64,000 nt of DNA from Pseudoflavonifractor sp. AF19-9AC. GTDB lineage: Bacteria > Bacillota > Clostridia > Oscillospirales > Oscillospiraceae. The position numbers and the translations under genes were made by a program. Of the stretch, positions 41,532 to 51,468 are shown piece after piece (the stretch's first letter is position 1; every line of letters begins with the position of its first letter). The notes below the pieces were generated by a model. It had not been told where the DNA came from. It did not search any database and saw only the letters and a program-made list of their open reading frames with translations. The DNA lies in NCBI RefSeq assembly GCF_003478995.1, contig NZ_QUGI01000002.1, positions 310,536 to 374,535 of the forward strand. Reading direction: 5' to 3'.

Positions 41532-42740
41532 ATGAAGAAAGAAGTCGTTGCCATGTTGCTGGCCGGCGGACAGGGCAGCCGCCTGTACGCACTGACCAGC
41601 CATGTGGCAAAACCCGCCGTACCCTTCGGCGGAAAGTACCGCATCATCGATTTCCCCCTGTCCAACTGTGTCAACTCGGGCATTGACACGGTGGGCGTGC
41701 TGACCCAATACCGTCCGTTGGAGCTGAACAGCTACATCGGCAACGGCCAGCCCTGGGACCTGGACCGGTCCGACGGCGGCGTCCACATTCTCCCCCCCTA
41801 CATGCGGGAGGGGGACCAGGGCACCTGGTACAAGGGAACCGCCAACGCCATCTACCAGAACATCGGCTTTTTGGACCTCTATGACCCGGAGTACGTGGTG
41901 ATCCTGTCCGGTGACCACATCTACAAGATGGACTACACGGACATGCTGGACCTGCACAAGAAGGAGAACGCGGCCTGCACCATCTCCGTTCTGGAGGTCA
42001 CCATGGAGGAGGCCACCCGCTTCGGCATCATGAACGTGGATGAGAACGACCGCATCTACGAGTTTGAGGAGAAGCCCAAGCACCCCAAGAGCAACCTGGC
42101 CTCCATGGGCATTTACATCTTTACCTGGAAGAAGTTGCGTCAGGCCCTCATTGATGACGAGGCTGACCCCAGCTCCTCCAACGACTTCGGCAAGAACATC
42201 ATTCCCAACCTGCTCTCAGCAGGGGAGAAGCTGATGGCCTACCGCTTCCACGGCTATTGGAAGGACGTGGGCACCATCGACTCCCTGTGGGACGCCAACA
42301 TGGATATGCTGGCCCCCCGCAGCAGCATCGACCTCTATGACCCCAGCTGGCCCATTTTCGCCCGCTCTCCCATCAAGCCGCCCCACATCACCGGGCCCAA
42401 CGCCCGCATTTCCCACTCTCTGGTCACCGGCGGCAGCCAGGTGGACGGCCTGGTGGAGAACTCGGTGCTGTTCCACTCCGTAACGGTGGAGGAGGGCGCC
42501 AGCGTCCAGTACTCCATCCTCATGCCCGGCGCCGTGGTCAAGGCGGGGGCTCAGGTATCCTATTCCATCGTGGCGGAGGACGCCGTGGTGGAGGCCCGCG
42601 CCCTGGTGGGCTCGGCGCCGGATGACAACCCCAATTGGGGCATCGCCGTGGTGGCCGGTGGGGTCACCGTGGGCGAGGGGGCCGTGGTGTCGCCCAGCGC
42701 CATGGTCCGGGAAGATGTGAAGGGAGGTGAGCAGGTATGA
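41532..42740 (+). CDS. glgC: glucose-1-phosphate adenylyltransferase (catalytic subunit)
   Basis: 402 residues, the standard length. N-terminal nucleotidyltransferase domain with [23 protein letters not shown] (ATP binding), [21 protein letters not shown], and GDHIYKMDY (catalytic D). C-terminal left-handed beta helix from about residue 290. It makes ADP-glucose for GlgA. ATG 41532 follows AGAGGTGACAGACGT. Its stop overlaps the glgD start (ATGA). Confidence 0.96.
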   Translation: MKKEVVAMLLAGGQGSRLYALTSHVAKPAVPFGGKYRIIDFPLSNCVNSGIDTVGVLTQYRPLELNSYIGNGQPWDLDRSDGGVHILPPYMREGDQGTWYKGTANAIYQNIGFLDLYDPEYVVILSGDHIYKMDYTDMLDLHKKENAACTISVLEVTMEEATRFGIMNVDENDRIYEFEEKPKHPKSNLASMGIYIFTWKKLRQALIDDEADPSSSNDFGKNIIPNLLSAGEKLMAYRFHGYWKDVGTIDSLWDANMDMLAPRSSIDLYDPSWPIFARSPIKPPHITGPNARISHSLVTGGSQVDGLVENSVLFHSVTVEEGASVQYSILMPGAVVKAGAQVSYSIVAEDAVVEARALVGSAPDDNPNWGIAVVAGGVTVGEGAVVSPSAMVREDVKGGEQV

Positions 42741-43852
42741 ACGATCTCCACGGAATTTTGTATGCCTACCGCTCCGATGCCAATTTGGGCGAGCTGACTC
42801 GTCCCCGCAATACCTGTTCTCTGCCCTTCGGCGGACGGTATCGCCTCATCGACTTCATGCTGTCCAACTATGTGAACGCGGGAATCTCCAACGTGGGCAT
42901 CATCGTCCACGAGAGCTATCAGTCCCTGCTGGACCACCTGGGCTCCGGCAAGGACTGGGACCTGAGCCGTAAGCACGGCGGTCTGCGCATCCTGCCCCCC
43001 TTCAGCTATGCGGAAAAGGGCGGCGGTGAGTACCGGGGCGACATGGCCGCTCTGGCGGGCGTGGCCAACTACCTCCAGAACATCCGGGAGGACTACGTCA
43101 TCATGGGCCGGGGCGACATGGCCATCAACCTGCCGGTGAACAAGGTGCTGGAGCAGCACATCGCCACCGGCGCGGATATCACCCTGGTGTGTACCCCCAT
43201 TCTCCACGGCGCCCCCCGCTACTCCGAGTATGTGGAGGTCAATGACGAGGGCCGGATCACCGATCTGTCCATCCACCCCTCCTCCGCCGCCAACAGTCTG
43301 GAATCTCTTCGTCTGTACGTCATCTCCAAGCAGCTGCTGCTGGACATGGTGGACTACTGTGCCGCCCACGACATCCAGCACTTCAGCCGGGGCGTGCTGC
43401 AGCCCCGCATCAAGTCCCTGAAGCTGTGTCCCTATGTCCACGAGGGCTATGTGGCCCAGTTCCAGTCCATCAGCGACTACTATCAGCGCTCCATGGACCT
43501 GCTGGACCCGGCGGTGCGGGCCGACCTTTTCAACCCCGCCCGTCCCATCCGGACCAAGGACCAGTCCAACCCCTCCACCTACTACGGACCGGACTCTGTG
43601 TCCAAGTGCTCTCTGGTGGCCGACGGCTGCTACATCGAGGGCGAGGTGGAAAACTCCATTCTCTCCCGCGGTGTGGTGGTGGAGAAGGGCGCCAAGGTGT
43701 CCAACAGCGTGCTCATGCAGGGCACGGTGGTGAAGACGGGCGCCTCCCTGTCCTACGTCATCACGGATAAGAACGTAACGGTCCAGGAGGACCGGATGCT
43801 CATGGGGCACCAGACCTATCCTCTTGCCATCGCCAAGGGATCTGTGGTGTAA
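42737..43852 (+). CDS. glgD: GlgD subunit of ADP-glucose pyrophosphorylase
   Basis: 371 residues, homologous to GlgC throughout ([21 protein letters not shown]; beta-helix C-terminus), but lacking the GGxGxR nucleotide loop; instead it has LRPRNTC-like sequence in that place ([14 protein letters not shown]). In Firmicutes GlgD is a non-catalytic partner that stimulates or tunes GlgC. Overlapping genes support a complex. Confidence 0.94.
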   Translation: MNDLHGILYAYRSDANLGELTRPRNTCSLPFGGRYRLIDFMLSNYVNAGISNVGIIVHESYQSLLDHLGSGKDWDLSRKHGGLRILPPFSYAEKGGGEYRGDMAALAGVANYLQNIREDYVIMGRGDMAINLPVNKVLEQHIATGADITLVCTPILHGAPRYSEYVEVNDEGRITDLSIHPSSAANSLESLRLYVISKQLLLDMVDYCAAHDIQHFSRGVLQPRIKSLKLCPYVHEGYVAQFQSISDYYQRSMDLLDPAVRADLFNPARPIRTKDQSNPSTYYGPDSVSKCSLVADGCYIEGEVENSILSRGVVVEKGAKVSNSVLMQGTVVKTGASLSYVITDKNVTVQEDRMLMGHQTYPLAIAKGSVV

Positions 43853-43866
43853 CCGGAAGCAGCAGC

Positions 43867-43918
43867 CCCACCGGGGGTGCGCGGCGGAATGGTCCGCCCC
43901 CGCGGTGGGGCTTTGTCC
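43867..43918 (+). terminator. hairpin between glgD and glgA
   Basis: AGCCCCACCG (from 43867) pairs with CGGTGGGGCT (ending about 43914), with a GC-rich inner part and a short TTTG tail. It would reduce, not abolish, read-through into glgA. Confidence 0.55.
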
Positions 43919-43964
43919 TATCTCAAGCATCAGCCTAGGTCATGCGGAAAGGAAAGGGATCGGA

Positions 43965-45401
43965 ATGAAAATTTTGTTTGCTGCCTCAGAGGTTGCCCCC
44001 TTTATCAAGACCGGCGGACTGGCCGACGTGGCGGGCTCCCTGCCCCAGGCCCTGGCCAAAGAGGGCCACGAGGTGAAGGTCATCCTGCCCCTCTACGAGG
44101 GCATCAACGGGGACTGGCGCAGCCAGATGACCTTCCTGAAGTACTTCAACGTCACCCTGTCCTGGCGGCAGGTGTACTGCGGCATCTTCGAGCTGGAGCG
44201 GGAGGGCGTCACCTACTGGTTTGTGGACAACGAGTACTACTTCAAGCGCTGGCAGCTCTACGGCCACTTCGACGACTGCGAGCGGTTCGCCTTCTTCTCC
44301 CGGGCCATTGTGGAGTCGGTGGGCCAGCTGGACTGGGCGCCGGACATTATCCACTGCAACGACTGGCAGACGGCGCTGGTGCCGGTGTACCTGCTGGAGG
44401 AGAAGTACCGCATCCCCCAGCTGGGCAATGCCAAAACCGTCTTCACCATTCACAACATCGAGTACCAGGGCCGTTACAGCGACCAGGTGCTTCAGGACGT
44501 CATCGGCCTGGACCGCAGCTACTTCAACGAGGGCATGCTGGCCTACTTCGGGGACGTAAACCTGATGAAGGGGGCCATTCTCTCCTCCAACTTCGTCACC
44601 ACCGTCTCGCCCACCTACGCCCAGGAGCTGCGCACGCCCTTCTACGGCCGGGGCCTGGACGGTGTGGTGAACCAGCAGCAGGAGAAAATCCAGGGCATCC
44701 TCAACGGCATCGACATGGACCTGTACGACCCGGCCACCCATCCCGGCCTGGCGGCCAACTTCTCCCCCAAGTCCCTGGTGAAGGGCAAGGCGGAGTGCAA
44801 GCTGGCCCTGCAGCAGGCAGTGGGGCTCCAGGAGAACCCGGACACCCCCATCATCGCCTGCGTCTCCCGCCTGGTGGGTCACAAGGGCTTCTCCCTGGTC
44901 ACCGACGTGCTCCACGAGATCATGAGCATGGACGTGCAGATGGTGGTGCTGGGCACCGGCGACTGGCAGTATGAGGAGGCCTTCCGCCACGCCCAGAGCC
45001 AGTATCCCGGCCGCTTCGCCGCCCAGATCACCTACTCGGCCCCTCTGTCCGATATGATCTACGCAGGGTCCGACCTGTTCCTCATGCCCTCCATCTCCGA
45101 GCCCTGCGGGCTCAGCCAGATGATCGCCATGCGCTTTGGTACCGTCCCCGTGGTGCGGGAGACAGGCGGGCTCAAGGACACCGTCATTCCCTACAACAAG
45201 TTTACCGGCGAGGGCCGTGGCTTCACCTTTACCAACATCAACGCGGGGGATATGCTCTGGGTGCTGCGTGAGGCGGTGGAGCTCTATACCAGCGACAAAA
45301 AGGCCTGGCGTGGACTTCAGAAGTCGGGCATGACGGCCGACTTTTCCTGGACCAATTCGGCCCGTCAGTATCTGGATATCTATCAACGAATCCTCGGCTG
45401 A
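43965..45401 (+). CDS. glgA: glycogen synthase (ADP-glucose dependent)
   Basis: 478 residues of the GT5 family: N-terminal KTGGLADVAGSLPQALA (ADP-glucose binding), HNIEYQGRY, and C-terminal SISEPCGLSQMIAMRFGTVPVVRETGGLKDT (the E-x7-E motif). It elongates alpha-1,4 chains. ATG 43965 follows GGAAAGGGATCGGA. It is downstream of glgBCD, with a hairpin between. Confidence 0.96.
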   Translation: MKILFAASEVAPFIKTGGLADVAGSLPQALAKEGHEVKVILPLYEGINGDWRSQMTFLKYFNVTLSWRQVYCGIFELEREGVTYWFVDNEYYFKRWQLYGHFDDCERFAFFSRAIVESVGQLDWAPDIIHCNDWQTALVPVYLLEEKYRIPQLGNAKTVFTIHNIEYQGRYSDQVLQDVIGLDRSYFNEGMLAYFGDVNLMKGAILSSNFVTTVSPTYAQELRTPFYGRGLDGVVNQQQEKIQGILNGIDMDLYDPATHPGLAANFSPKSLVKGKAECKLALQQAVGLQENPDTPIIACVSRLVGHKGFSLVTDVLHEIMSMDVQMVVLGTGDWQYEEAFRHAQSQYPGRFAAQITYSAPLSDMIYAGSDLFLMPSISEPCGLSQMIAMRFGTVPVVRETGGLKDTVIPYNKFTGEGRGFTFTNINAGDMLWVLREAVELYTSDKKAWRGLQKSGMTADFSWTNSARQYLDIYQRILG

Positions 45402-45429
45402 AGCCCTGTGTTTTCAGCCCTTCCGCCAG

Positions 45430-45498
45430 TTGACGCTCCTGTGCAAAGCTGATAAAATGGAAAGCTGTGGGAAAGACTTTCTTTTCCACAGCTTTTTC
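45430..45498 (+). promoter_or_regulatory. glgP promoter followed at once by a terminator-like hairpin
   Basis: TTGACG (45430-45435) and TAAAAT (45453-45458) are 17 bases apart. AAAGCTGTGG (45461-45470) pairs with CCACAGCTTT (45486-45495), followed by TTC. The hairpin can terminate glgA transcripts, but it also lies exactly at the 5' end of the glgP RNA. Confidence 0.7.
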
Positions 45499-45535
45499 TT
45501 GAAACTTACTTCAAAAATTTTAGGGAGGTACTGCT

Positions 45536-47968
45536 ATGGCTGAATATACCAAGGCCCAGCTTACCGAAATGATTATAGGCAAGCTCCAGCGCAACTTCGG
45601 CCGCACCGTGGAGGAAGCCACTGACAGCCACATGTTCAAGGCCTGCGCTCTGGTTCTCCGGGACATCATGTCCCGCCGTCAGATGGAGACGGACAACCGG
45701 GTGTGGGAGGGCCAGCAGCGTCAGGTCCACTACCTGTCTCTGGAGTTCCTCATGGGCCGTTCTCTGGAGAAGAACGCCTACAACCTGGGCCTTCTGAACA
45801 CTTTGAAGCAGGCTCTGGAGGGTCTGGGCTTCTCCGCCTCCGACCTCTTCGAGTCCGAGCCGGACGCCGGTCTGGGCAACGGCGGCCTGGGCCGCCTGGC
45901 CGCCTGCTATCTGGACTCCATGACTACCCTGGAGATCCCCGCCACCGGCTACTCCATCTGCTACGAGTTGGGCATCTTCAAGCAGAAGATCATCGACGGC
46001 AAGCAGGTGGAGCTGGCGGACAACTGGCTGGGCCTGGGCGACGCCTGGCTCATCCCCAAGCTGGATGAGACCGAGGAGGTCCGCTTCGGCGGCAAGATCG
46101 AGGACGGCTGGGACGAGAGCGGCCACAACCGGCCCATCCACACCGGCTACACCACCGTGCTGGCCATTCCCCGGGACATGGAGATCGCAGGCTACAAGAC
46201 CCGTCACACCAATGTGCTCCGCCTGTGGGACGCCAAGAGCCCGGTGCCCGTGGACATGTCCCTCTACTCCCGGGGCGAGTACCTGAAGGCGGTGGAGCAG
46301 CAGGCCATGGCCGAGGTCATCGCCAAGGTGCTCTATCCCGATGACAACCACTACGAGGGCAAGTCCCTCCGGCTCAAGCAGCAGTACTTCTTCGTCTCTG
46401 CCACCGTGCAGTCCATCGTGCGCAAGCACCGCTCCCAGTACGGCACTCTGCGGAACTTCCACGAGAAGCACGTCATCCAGATCAACGACACCCATCCCAC
46501 CCTGGTCATCCCCGAGCTCATGCGCATCCTGCTGGATGTGGAGGGCTACACCTGGGACGAGGCGTGGCACATCGTCACCCACACCGTCTGCTACACCAAC
46601 CACACCGTCCTGGCCGAGGCCCTGGAGCGCTGGCCCCAGTCCCTCATCGAGACTCTGCTGCCCCGCATCTGGCAGATCCTCAAGGAGATCGCCCGCCGGT
46701 ACCAGGAGGAGCTTCAGTACCGCTACGGCAACGACATGGGCAAGATCGCCCACATGGCCATCATCTGGGGCGGCGAGGTGCGCATGGCCAACCTGTGCGT
46801 GTGCGCCTGTGAGTATATCAACGGCGTTTCCGCCCTCCACTCCGAGATTCTGAAGCAGGACGTGTTCCGGGACGCCTATCAGGCCCAGCCCGACAAGTTC
46901 ACCAACGTGACCAACGGCGTGGACCACCGCCGCTGGCTGTCTCAGATCAACCCCAAGCTGGACGCCCTCATCCGGGACTGCACCGGCGGCCCCGCCTATC
47001 TGCTCCACCCCGAGAAGCTGAGCAAGCTGGAGAAGTTCAAGGACGACAAGTCCGTCCTCCAGCAGCTGGAGGCCATCAAGTCGGAGAACAAGCGCCGCTT
47101 TGCCTCCTGGGTGGCCCGGGAGTCCGGTGTGGTGCTGAACACCGACGCCATCTTCGACGTGCAGGTGAAGCGCCTCCACGAGTACAAGCGTCAGCTTCTC
47201 AACGTGCTGCACATCATCTACCTGTACCAGCAGCTGCGGGATAACCCCAACATGAACTTCACCCCCCAGACCTTCCTCTTCGGCGCCAAGGCGGCCCCCG
47301 GCTACCACGTGGCCAAGGAGATCATCCAGCTCATCAACTCCCTGTCCGCCCAGATCAGCGCCGACCCCATCTGCAAGGACAAGCTGCAGGTGGTCTTCCT
47401 GGAGAACTACCGGGTGTCCCTGGCGGAGAAGCTCATGCCCGCCAGCGAGCTCTCCGAGCAGATTTCCACCGCCGGCAAGGAGGCCAGCGGCACCGGCAAC
47501 ATGAAGTTCATGATGAACGGCGCTCTGACCATCGGCACCCTGGACGGCGCCAATGTGGAGATGCACCAGCAGGTTGGGGACGAGAACATCTTCCTCTTCG
47601 GCCTGACCGCCGACCAGGTGGTGGAGCGCAAGCGCCAGGGCTACCGTCCTCTGGACATCTACCAGCATAACTCCGCCCTCAAGCGGGTCATCGACCAGAT
47701 CTCCTCCGGCTTTGCCGACGGGGTGTCCTACGCCGACCTGACCAACCGCCTGCTCTTCGGCGCCGGCGGCAGCCCGGCCGATGAGTATATGCTGCTGGCT
47801 GACTTTGACAGCTACTGCCAGGCCCACCAGCGCGCTCTGGCCACCTACGCCGACCGCCAGCAGTGGAACCAGATGTCCCTCATCAACATCGCCCGGTCCG
47901 GCATCTTCGCCGCCGACCGTTCCATCAGCGACTACGCCAAGAACATCTGGCACGTGCCCACCCGCTGA
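45536..47968 (+). CDS. glgP: glycogen phosphorylase
   Basis: 810 residues, GT35 family. It releases glucose-1-phosphate from glycogen. Motifs: YLSLEFLMGRSL near the start, GLGNGGLGRLAACYLDSM (about 115-135), and the pyridoxal-phosphate site EASGTGNMKFMMNGALTIGT (K near residue 656). Length is standard. Own promoter and a strong terminator show separate control from synthesis genes. Confidence 0.97.
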   Translation: MAEYTKAQLTEMIIGKLQRNFGRTVEEATDSHMFKACALVLRDIMSRRQMETDNRVWEGQQRQVHYLSLEFLMGRSLEKNAYNLGLLNTLKQALEGLGFSASDLFESEPDAGLGNGGLGRLAACYLDSMTTLEIPATGYSICYELGIFKQKIIDGKQVELADNWLGLGDAWLIPKLDETEEVRFGGKIEDGWDESGHNRPIHTGYTTVLAIPRDMEIAGYKTRHTNVLRLWDAKSPVPVDMSLYSRGEYLKAVEQQAMAEVIAKVLYPDDNHYEGKSLRLKQQYFFVSATVQSIVRKHRSQYGTLRNFHEKHVIQINDTHPTLVIPELMRILLDVEGYTWDEAWHIVTHTVCYTNHTVLAEALERWPQSLIETLLPRIWQILKEIARRYQEELQYRYGNDMGKIAHMAIIWGGEVRMANLCVCACEYINGVSALHSEILKQDVFRDAYQAQPDKFTNVTNGVDHRRWLSQINPKLDALIRDCTGGPAYLLHPEKLSKLEKFKDDKSVLQQLEAIKSENKRRFASWVARESGVVLNTDAIFDVQVKRLHEYKRQLLNVLHIIYLYQQLRDNPNMNFTPQTFLFGAKAAPGYHVAKEIIQLINSLSAQISADPICKDKLQVVFLENYRVSLAEKLMPASELSEQISTAGKEASGTGNMKFMMNGALTIGTLDGANVEMHQQVGDENIFLFGLTADQVVERKRQGYRPLDIYQHNSALKRVIDQISSGFADGVSYADLTNRLLFGAGGSPADEYMLLADFDSYCQAHQRALATYADRQQWNQMSLINIARSGIFAADRSISDYAKNIWHVPTR

Positions 47969-47988
47969 TATCTGTTCCCTGTTTTTTC

Positions 47989-48019
47989 GCCCCGCGGCCC
48001 GTTGGGCCGCGGGGCTTTT
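47989..48019 (+). terminator. terminator of glgP
   Basis: GCCCCGCGGCCC (47989-48000) and GGGCCGCGGGGC (48004-48015) form a 12-bp stem with three-base loop, then TTTTC. Confidence 0.9.
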
Positions 48020-48059
48020 CCATGAACACCCGCCCCCGGATTTTGTCGGACAAGTCTGT

Positions 48060-48088
48060 TTGCAATTTGGGCCGGGGTGGGCTAAAAT
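48060..48088 (+). promoter_or_regulatory. promoter of the DUF4317 gene
   Basis: TTGCAA (48060-48065) and TAAAAT (48083-48088), 17 bases apart, 67 bases ahead of the start. Confidence 0.75.
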
Positions 48089-48155
48089 AGGCTCTGCTGA
48101 ATCAGCCGGCCCGGCCGTCCTTGCCGGGCCCAATTTTTCCCACGGAGGAACCGCC

Positions 48156-49313
48156 ATGAACAAAAAAGAACTGGGCGAGCTGCGCCGCCGCTTCCGCGCC
48201 GACCGCAGCGCCATCAGCCGGGTCTACGGCTGTTTTGTCAACTGCAACGGAGAGATTGTCTCCGACCTGGATATTTCCCTGGGCATGACCTCCCAGGAGA
48301 CGGCGGAAAAGTACCTGGGCTTTCTGAAAAAGTCCCTGTCGGGGGGCCTGGGCAAAAATCTGGTGGATATCTCCTTTTCCACCCAGCAGGTGATGGACAG
48401 CCCGGAGCACCGGCTGCTCACCACCCTGCGGAAGTCCCGCCTTCAGGACGAGCAGGCCCGTCAGGCCTTCTACCAGCAGGTCATCTCCAGCGCCCCTGTG
48501 GAGGGCAACTACCTCATTCTCCTGGCCCACGACGCCTACGACGTCCCCCACCACGGGGAGGACGGGGAGCTGGACGCGGAGGGCTCCGACCAGGTGTTTT
48601 CCTACATCGTGTGCGCCGTCTGCCCCATTAAGGACGGCAAGACGGAACTGGGCTACTTCCCCGGGGAGAATGCCTTCCGCTGCGTCTCCGGGCAGACGGT
48701 GGCCCAGCCCGAGGTGGGCTTTCTCTTTCCGGCCTTTGACGACCGGGCGGCCAACATCTACCACGCCCTGCTCTATTCCCGGGACACGGAAGAGCTCCCC
48801 CAGAGCTTTCTGGATGCCATCTTCCACACCCAGCCGCCCCTGTCCGCCGGGGAGCAGAAGGAGAACTTCCGGGGCGCTCTGGTGGAGGCCCTGGGGGAGG
48901 AGTGCCACATGGACGTGCTCCAGACGCTCCACCAGCAGCTGGCCGAACGGGTGGAGGAGCACAAGCAGAGCAAGGACCCGGAGCCTCTGGCCATGACGGC
49001 GGGGGAGATCGCGGGCATTCTGGAGGACTGCGGGGTCTCCCAGCCCCACGCCGAGGCCTTCCGGGAGATCTGTACCCAGCAGTTTGGCCCCGACGCCGCC
49101 CTCCAGCCGGGCAACCTCATCAACACCAAGAAGGTGGAGCTCAAGACCACCCAGGCCACCATCTCCCTGGATCCCGAGACCTGTTCCATGGTTCAGGAGC
49201 GAATCATCGACGGTCGACGGTACCTGCTCATCCCGGTGGGGGAGGGGCTGGAGCTCAACGGCCTGCCCATCCGGGTAAAGCGCCCGGGGCAGGAGCCAAG
49301 CGCAAATACATAA
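48156..49313 (+). CDS. DUF4317 family protein
   Basis: A 385-residue cytosolic protein of the DUF4317 group, common in Clostridia. It starts NKKELGELRRRFRADRSAIS and has VYGCFVNCNGEIVSDLDISL (about 22-41), then YFPGENAFRC, and ends in a compact C-terminal domain (RYLLIPVGEGLELNGLPI). No catalytic motif is evident and no function is known to me. ATG 48156 follows ACGGAGGAACCGCC. Own promoter and terminator make it a single-gene unit. Confidence 0.85.
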   Translation: MNKKELGELRRRFRADRSAISRVYGCFVNCNGEIVSDLDISLGMTSQETAEKYLGFLKKSLSGGLGKNLVDISFSTQQVMDSPEHRLLTTLRKSRLQDEQARQAFYQQVISSAPVEGNYLILLAHDAYDVPHHGEDGELDAEGSDQVFSYIVCAVCPIKDGKTELGYFPGENAFRCVSGQTVAQPEVGFLFPAFDDRAANIYHALLYSRDTEELPQSFLDAIFHTQPPLSAGEQKENFRGALVEALGEECHMDVLQTLHQQLAERVEEHKQSKDPEPLAMTAGEIAGILEDCGVSQPHAEAFREICTQQFGPDAALQPGNLINTKKVELKTTQATISLDPETCSMVQERIIDGRRYLLIPVGEGLELNGLPIRVKRPGQEPSANT

Positions 49314-49317
49314 ATAC

Positions 49318-49360
49318 AAAAAGAGCCTCTCTTTTCTGACGAGAAGAGAGGCTCTTTTTT
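49318..49360 (+). terminator. terminator of the DUF4317 gene
   Basis: AAAAAGAGCCTCTCTT (49318-49333) pairs with AAGAGAGGCTCTTTTT (ending about 49359) around a short loop, with a T run. It is a strong bidirectional-type hairpin. Confidence 0.9.
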
Positions 49361-49816
49361 ATTGCGTGCAGGCCGCAAGCTCTCCTATGTGGGATGCATA
49401 AACTTATTTTGGGGAGATCGACCGTCCCGGTTACATATGGAGGTAATTTTGCATTTCCCCCTTTTAGTTCCTTCGTTTTTCACGACACGCTTTTGAATTG
49501 TCTCTCTTTTTTTGCTCGATTTTTGTTCTTTTTTGTCGAAAATATCCCCTAAGTTTCCCCATTTTCTCTCTTTAGCGAAATAGACTTTTTTGCACATGCA
49601 TTTTTGCCTTTGTGGACACGCCAAGAAACGTTTCATTTTTGCCACTTTTTGTTTTGAACAAAATGATCAAAAGTATGTGCCCATTTTCCCTTGAATTGTG
49701 TGCATTTTTTATTATAATAATCAAAAAAGAACAGTCGAGGAGGTGTACAATTTATAGACCACGGCAAAATGTGGTAATTCATTTCAAGCAACAAGGATCA
49801 GAAAGGATGGAACGGA
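49361..49816 (+). other. AT-rich control region of the PTS operon
   Basis: There is no convincing gene in these 456 bases. The region is much more AT-rich than the window average. It contains the promoter at 49691-49718, an inverted repeat at 49652-49672 and T-rich tracts. The only open frame here (minus 49385-49645) is lysine-rich low-complexity and lacks a ribosome site. Confidence 0.7.
49652..49718 (+). promoter_or_regulatory. PTS operon promoter with upstream inverted repeat
   Basis: TTGAAT (49691-49696) and TATAAT (49713-49718) are 16 bases apart. TTTTGA (49652-49657) and TCAAAA (49667-49672), 9 bases apart, lie upstream of the -35, where a PRD-type activator would bind. Confidence 0.75.
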
Positions 49817-50113
49817 ATGAAGGTATTAGCAGTTTGCGGATTGGGCATTGGCTCCAGTATCATTTTGAAAATCAATGTTGGCAAGGTGCTGGATGAGCTG
49901 GGTGTGAAAGATTACAGTCTGGATGTGGCAGATATCGGTTCTGCCCAGTCCATTCACTTCGACCTGGCTGTCACCTCAGTCGAGCTTGCCGGCATCTTGA
50001 GCAAGAACATGAAGGACGAAGACAAGTTCCGTGTGCTGGCAATCAGCAACTTCGTAGACAAGAACGAGATGAAGGAAAAGGTAAAGGCCTGTTTGGAGCA
50101 GCTTGGCGTTTAA
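49817..50113 (+). CDS. PTS IIB component (ascorbate/galactitol type)
   Basis: 98 residues, single IIB domain. CGLGIGSS near the N-terminus (VLAVCGLGIGSSIILK) holds the phosphorylated cysteine (C7). It passes phosphate from IIA to the incoming substrate. The partner IIC is of UlaA type. ATG 49817 has AAGGATGGAACGGA upstream. It is the first gene of the operon. Confidence 0.93.
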   Translation: MKVLAVCGLGIGSSIILKINVGKVLDELGVKDYSLDVADIGSAQSIHFDLAVTSVELAGILSKNMKDEDKFRVLAISNFVDKNEMKEKVKACLEQLGV

Positions 50114-50174
50114 CGGCGAGGCGTGCATCCAAGGAGGCGGTTTGAATTTCATTTTAAGAAAGGCTGGGAAATAA

Positions 50175-51464
50175 ATGGAAATCCTATGGGGCATTATCAA
50201 TAACTTTTTGACAGACTCCACCATCTTGATTGGCCTGGTCGTTCTACTGGGTCTGATCATTCAGGGCAAGAAACTGGACCAGATCATCATCGGCACCATG
50301 AAGGCCATCATGGGCATCATCATTCTGAACACCGGTGCCGGAGTGATGTCAGGCGTTATCACTAACTATCTCTCTCCTCTGCTGATGGAGTCCTTTAACA
50401 TCGAAGGACTGGTTCCCATGACCACCTCGGTGGTGGCCATCGCAACCGAGCAGTACGGTGCCACCGTTGCTTACATCATCGTGGGCGCATTTATCATCAA
50501 CCTGCTGCTGGCCCGCTTCACTCCCTTCAAGTTTATCTTCCTGGCCGGCCACCACTTCCTCTATGTGGCCAGTGCCATGACCATTTCCATGGCCTGCGCC
50601 GGCGTGGGCGGCGTGCCTGCAGTGGTAATCGGTTCCGTCATCGCCGGTATCCTCTATACCATCCTCCCCGCCATCAACCAGAAGTCCATGGACGAAATCA
50701 CCGGCGGTCAGCCCCTGGCTCTGGGCCACTTCGGCGCCACCGGATACTGGCTGGCAGGCCAGGCGGGCAAGCTGTTCAAGGGCAGCAAGGATAAGAGCAC
50801 CGAGAACATGAAGCTGCCCAAGGGCCTCGCCTTTGCCAAGGAGACGGTGTGTGCGGTGGCAGTGGTCATGTTCATCATGCTCACCATCTGCACCGTGGTG
50901 GTAGGCTCCGACTACCTCCACGAGGAGCTGGGCGTCACCCAGGCTGCGGCCACCTTCGTTATCACTCAGAGCATTACCTTCGGTGCCGGCCTGACCATTC
51001 TTCTCCAGGGCATCCGTATGATGGTCTCCGAGATCCTCTCCGCCTTTGAAGGCATTGCCTCCAAGGTGGTCCCCAACGCTCTGCCCGCTCTGGACGTCCC
51101 CGTGGTGTTCCCCTACGCCCCCAACGCGGTTCTCATCGGCTTCCTGTCCGCCACCATCGCCGGCGTGTGCTGCTCCATCCTGTTCAGCTTTGCTGTCGGC
51201 GTGTTCGTGGTTCCCCCGGTCATTGAGTTCTTCTTCATGGGCGGTGCCGGCGGTGTGTTCGGCAACCGCACCGGCGGTGTCAAGGGCGCCATCCTGGGTG
51301 GCGCCATCAACGGCATTCTCTTTATCATTCTCCCCTGGGTCTACTTCACTGCTTGCAACGGAATCCTCGGTCCCTACAACGTCACCGTGGTGGATCCGGA
51401 CTTCGTGTGGGCCGGCCTGCTGGCCCTGGCGGCAGCGATTGGCGTAGGCGGTCTGGGTGGTTAA
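50175..51464 (+). CDS. PTS IIC permease (UlaA/ascorbate family)
   Basis: 429 residues, about 11-12 membrane segments, UlaA-type. The opening WGIINNFLTDSTILIGLVVL and FNIEGLVPMTTSVVAIA are characteristic, and the end has a glycine-rich run (AAAIGVGGLGG). UlaA-type permeases vectorially phosphorylate L-ascorbate and related compounds; the actual substrate here is open because the downstream enzymes differ from ula genes. Confidence 0.92.
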   Translation: MEILWGIINNFLTDSTILIGLVVLLGLIIQGKKLDQIIIGTMKAIMGIIILNTGAGVMSGVITNYLSPLLMESFNIEGLVPMTTSVVAIATEQYGATVAYIIVGAFIINLLLARFTPFKFIFLAGHHFLYVASAMTISMACAGVGGVPAVVIGSVIAGILYTILPAINQKSMDEITGGQPLALGHFGATGYWLAGQAGKLFKGSKDKSTENMKLPKGLAFAKETVCAVAVVMFIMLTICTVVVGSDYLHEELGVTQAAATFVITQSITFGAGLTILLQGIRMMVSEILSAFEGIASKVVPNALPALDVPVVFPYAPNAVLIGFLSATIAGVCCSILFSFAVGVFVVPPVIEFFFMGGAGGVFGNRTGGVKGAILGGAINGILFIILPWVYFTACNGILGPYNVTVVDPDFVWAGLLALAAAIGVGGLGG

Positions 51465-51468
51465 GACC

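Noticed and set aside
45506..48214. Minus-strand 902-codon open frame
   Set aside because: Antisense to glgP, low-complexity valine/leucine/glycine composition, no recognisable fold; glgP has all its catalytic motifs.
49385..49645. Minus-strand 86-codon lysine-rich open frame
   Set aside because: AT-rich control region, no ribosome site, composition explained by T-rich tracts.
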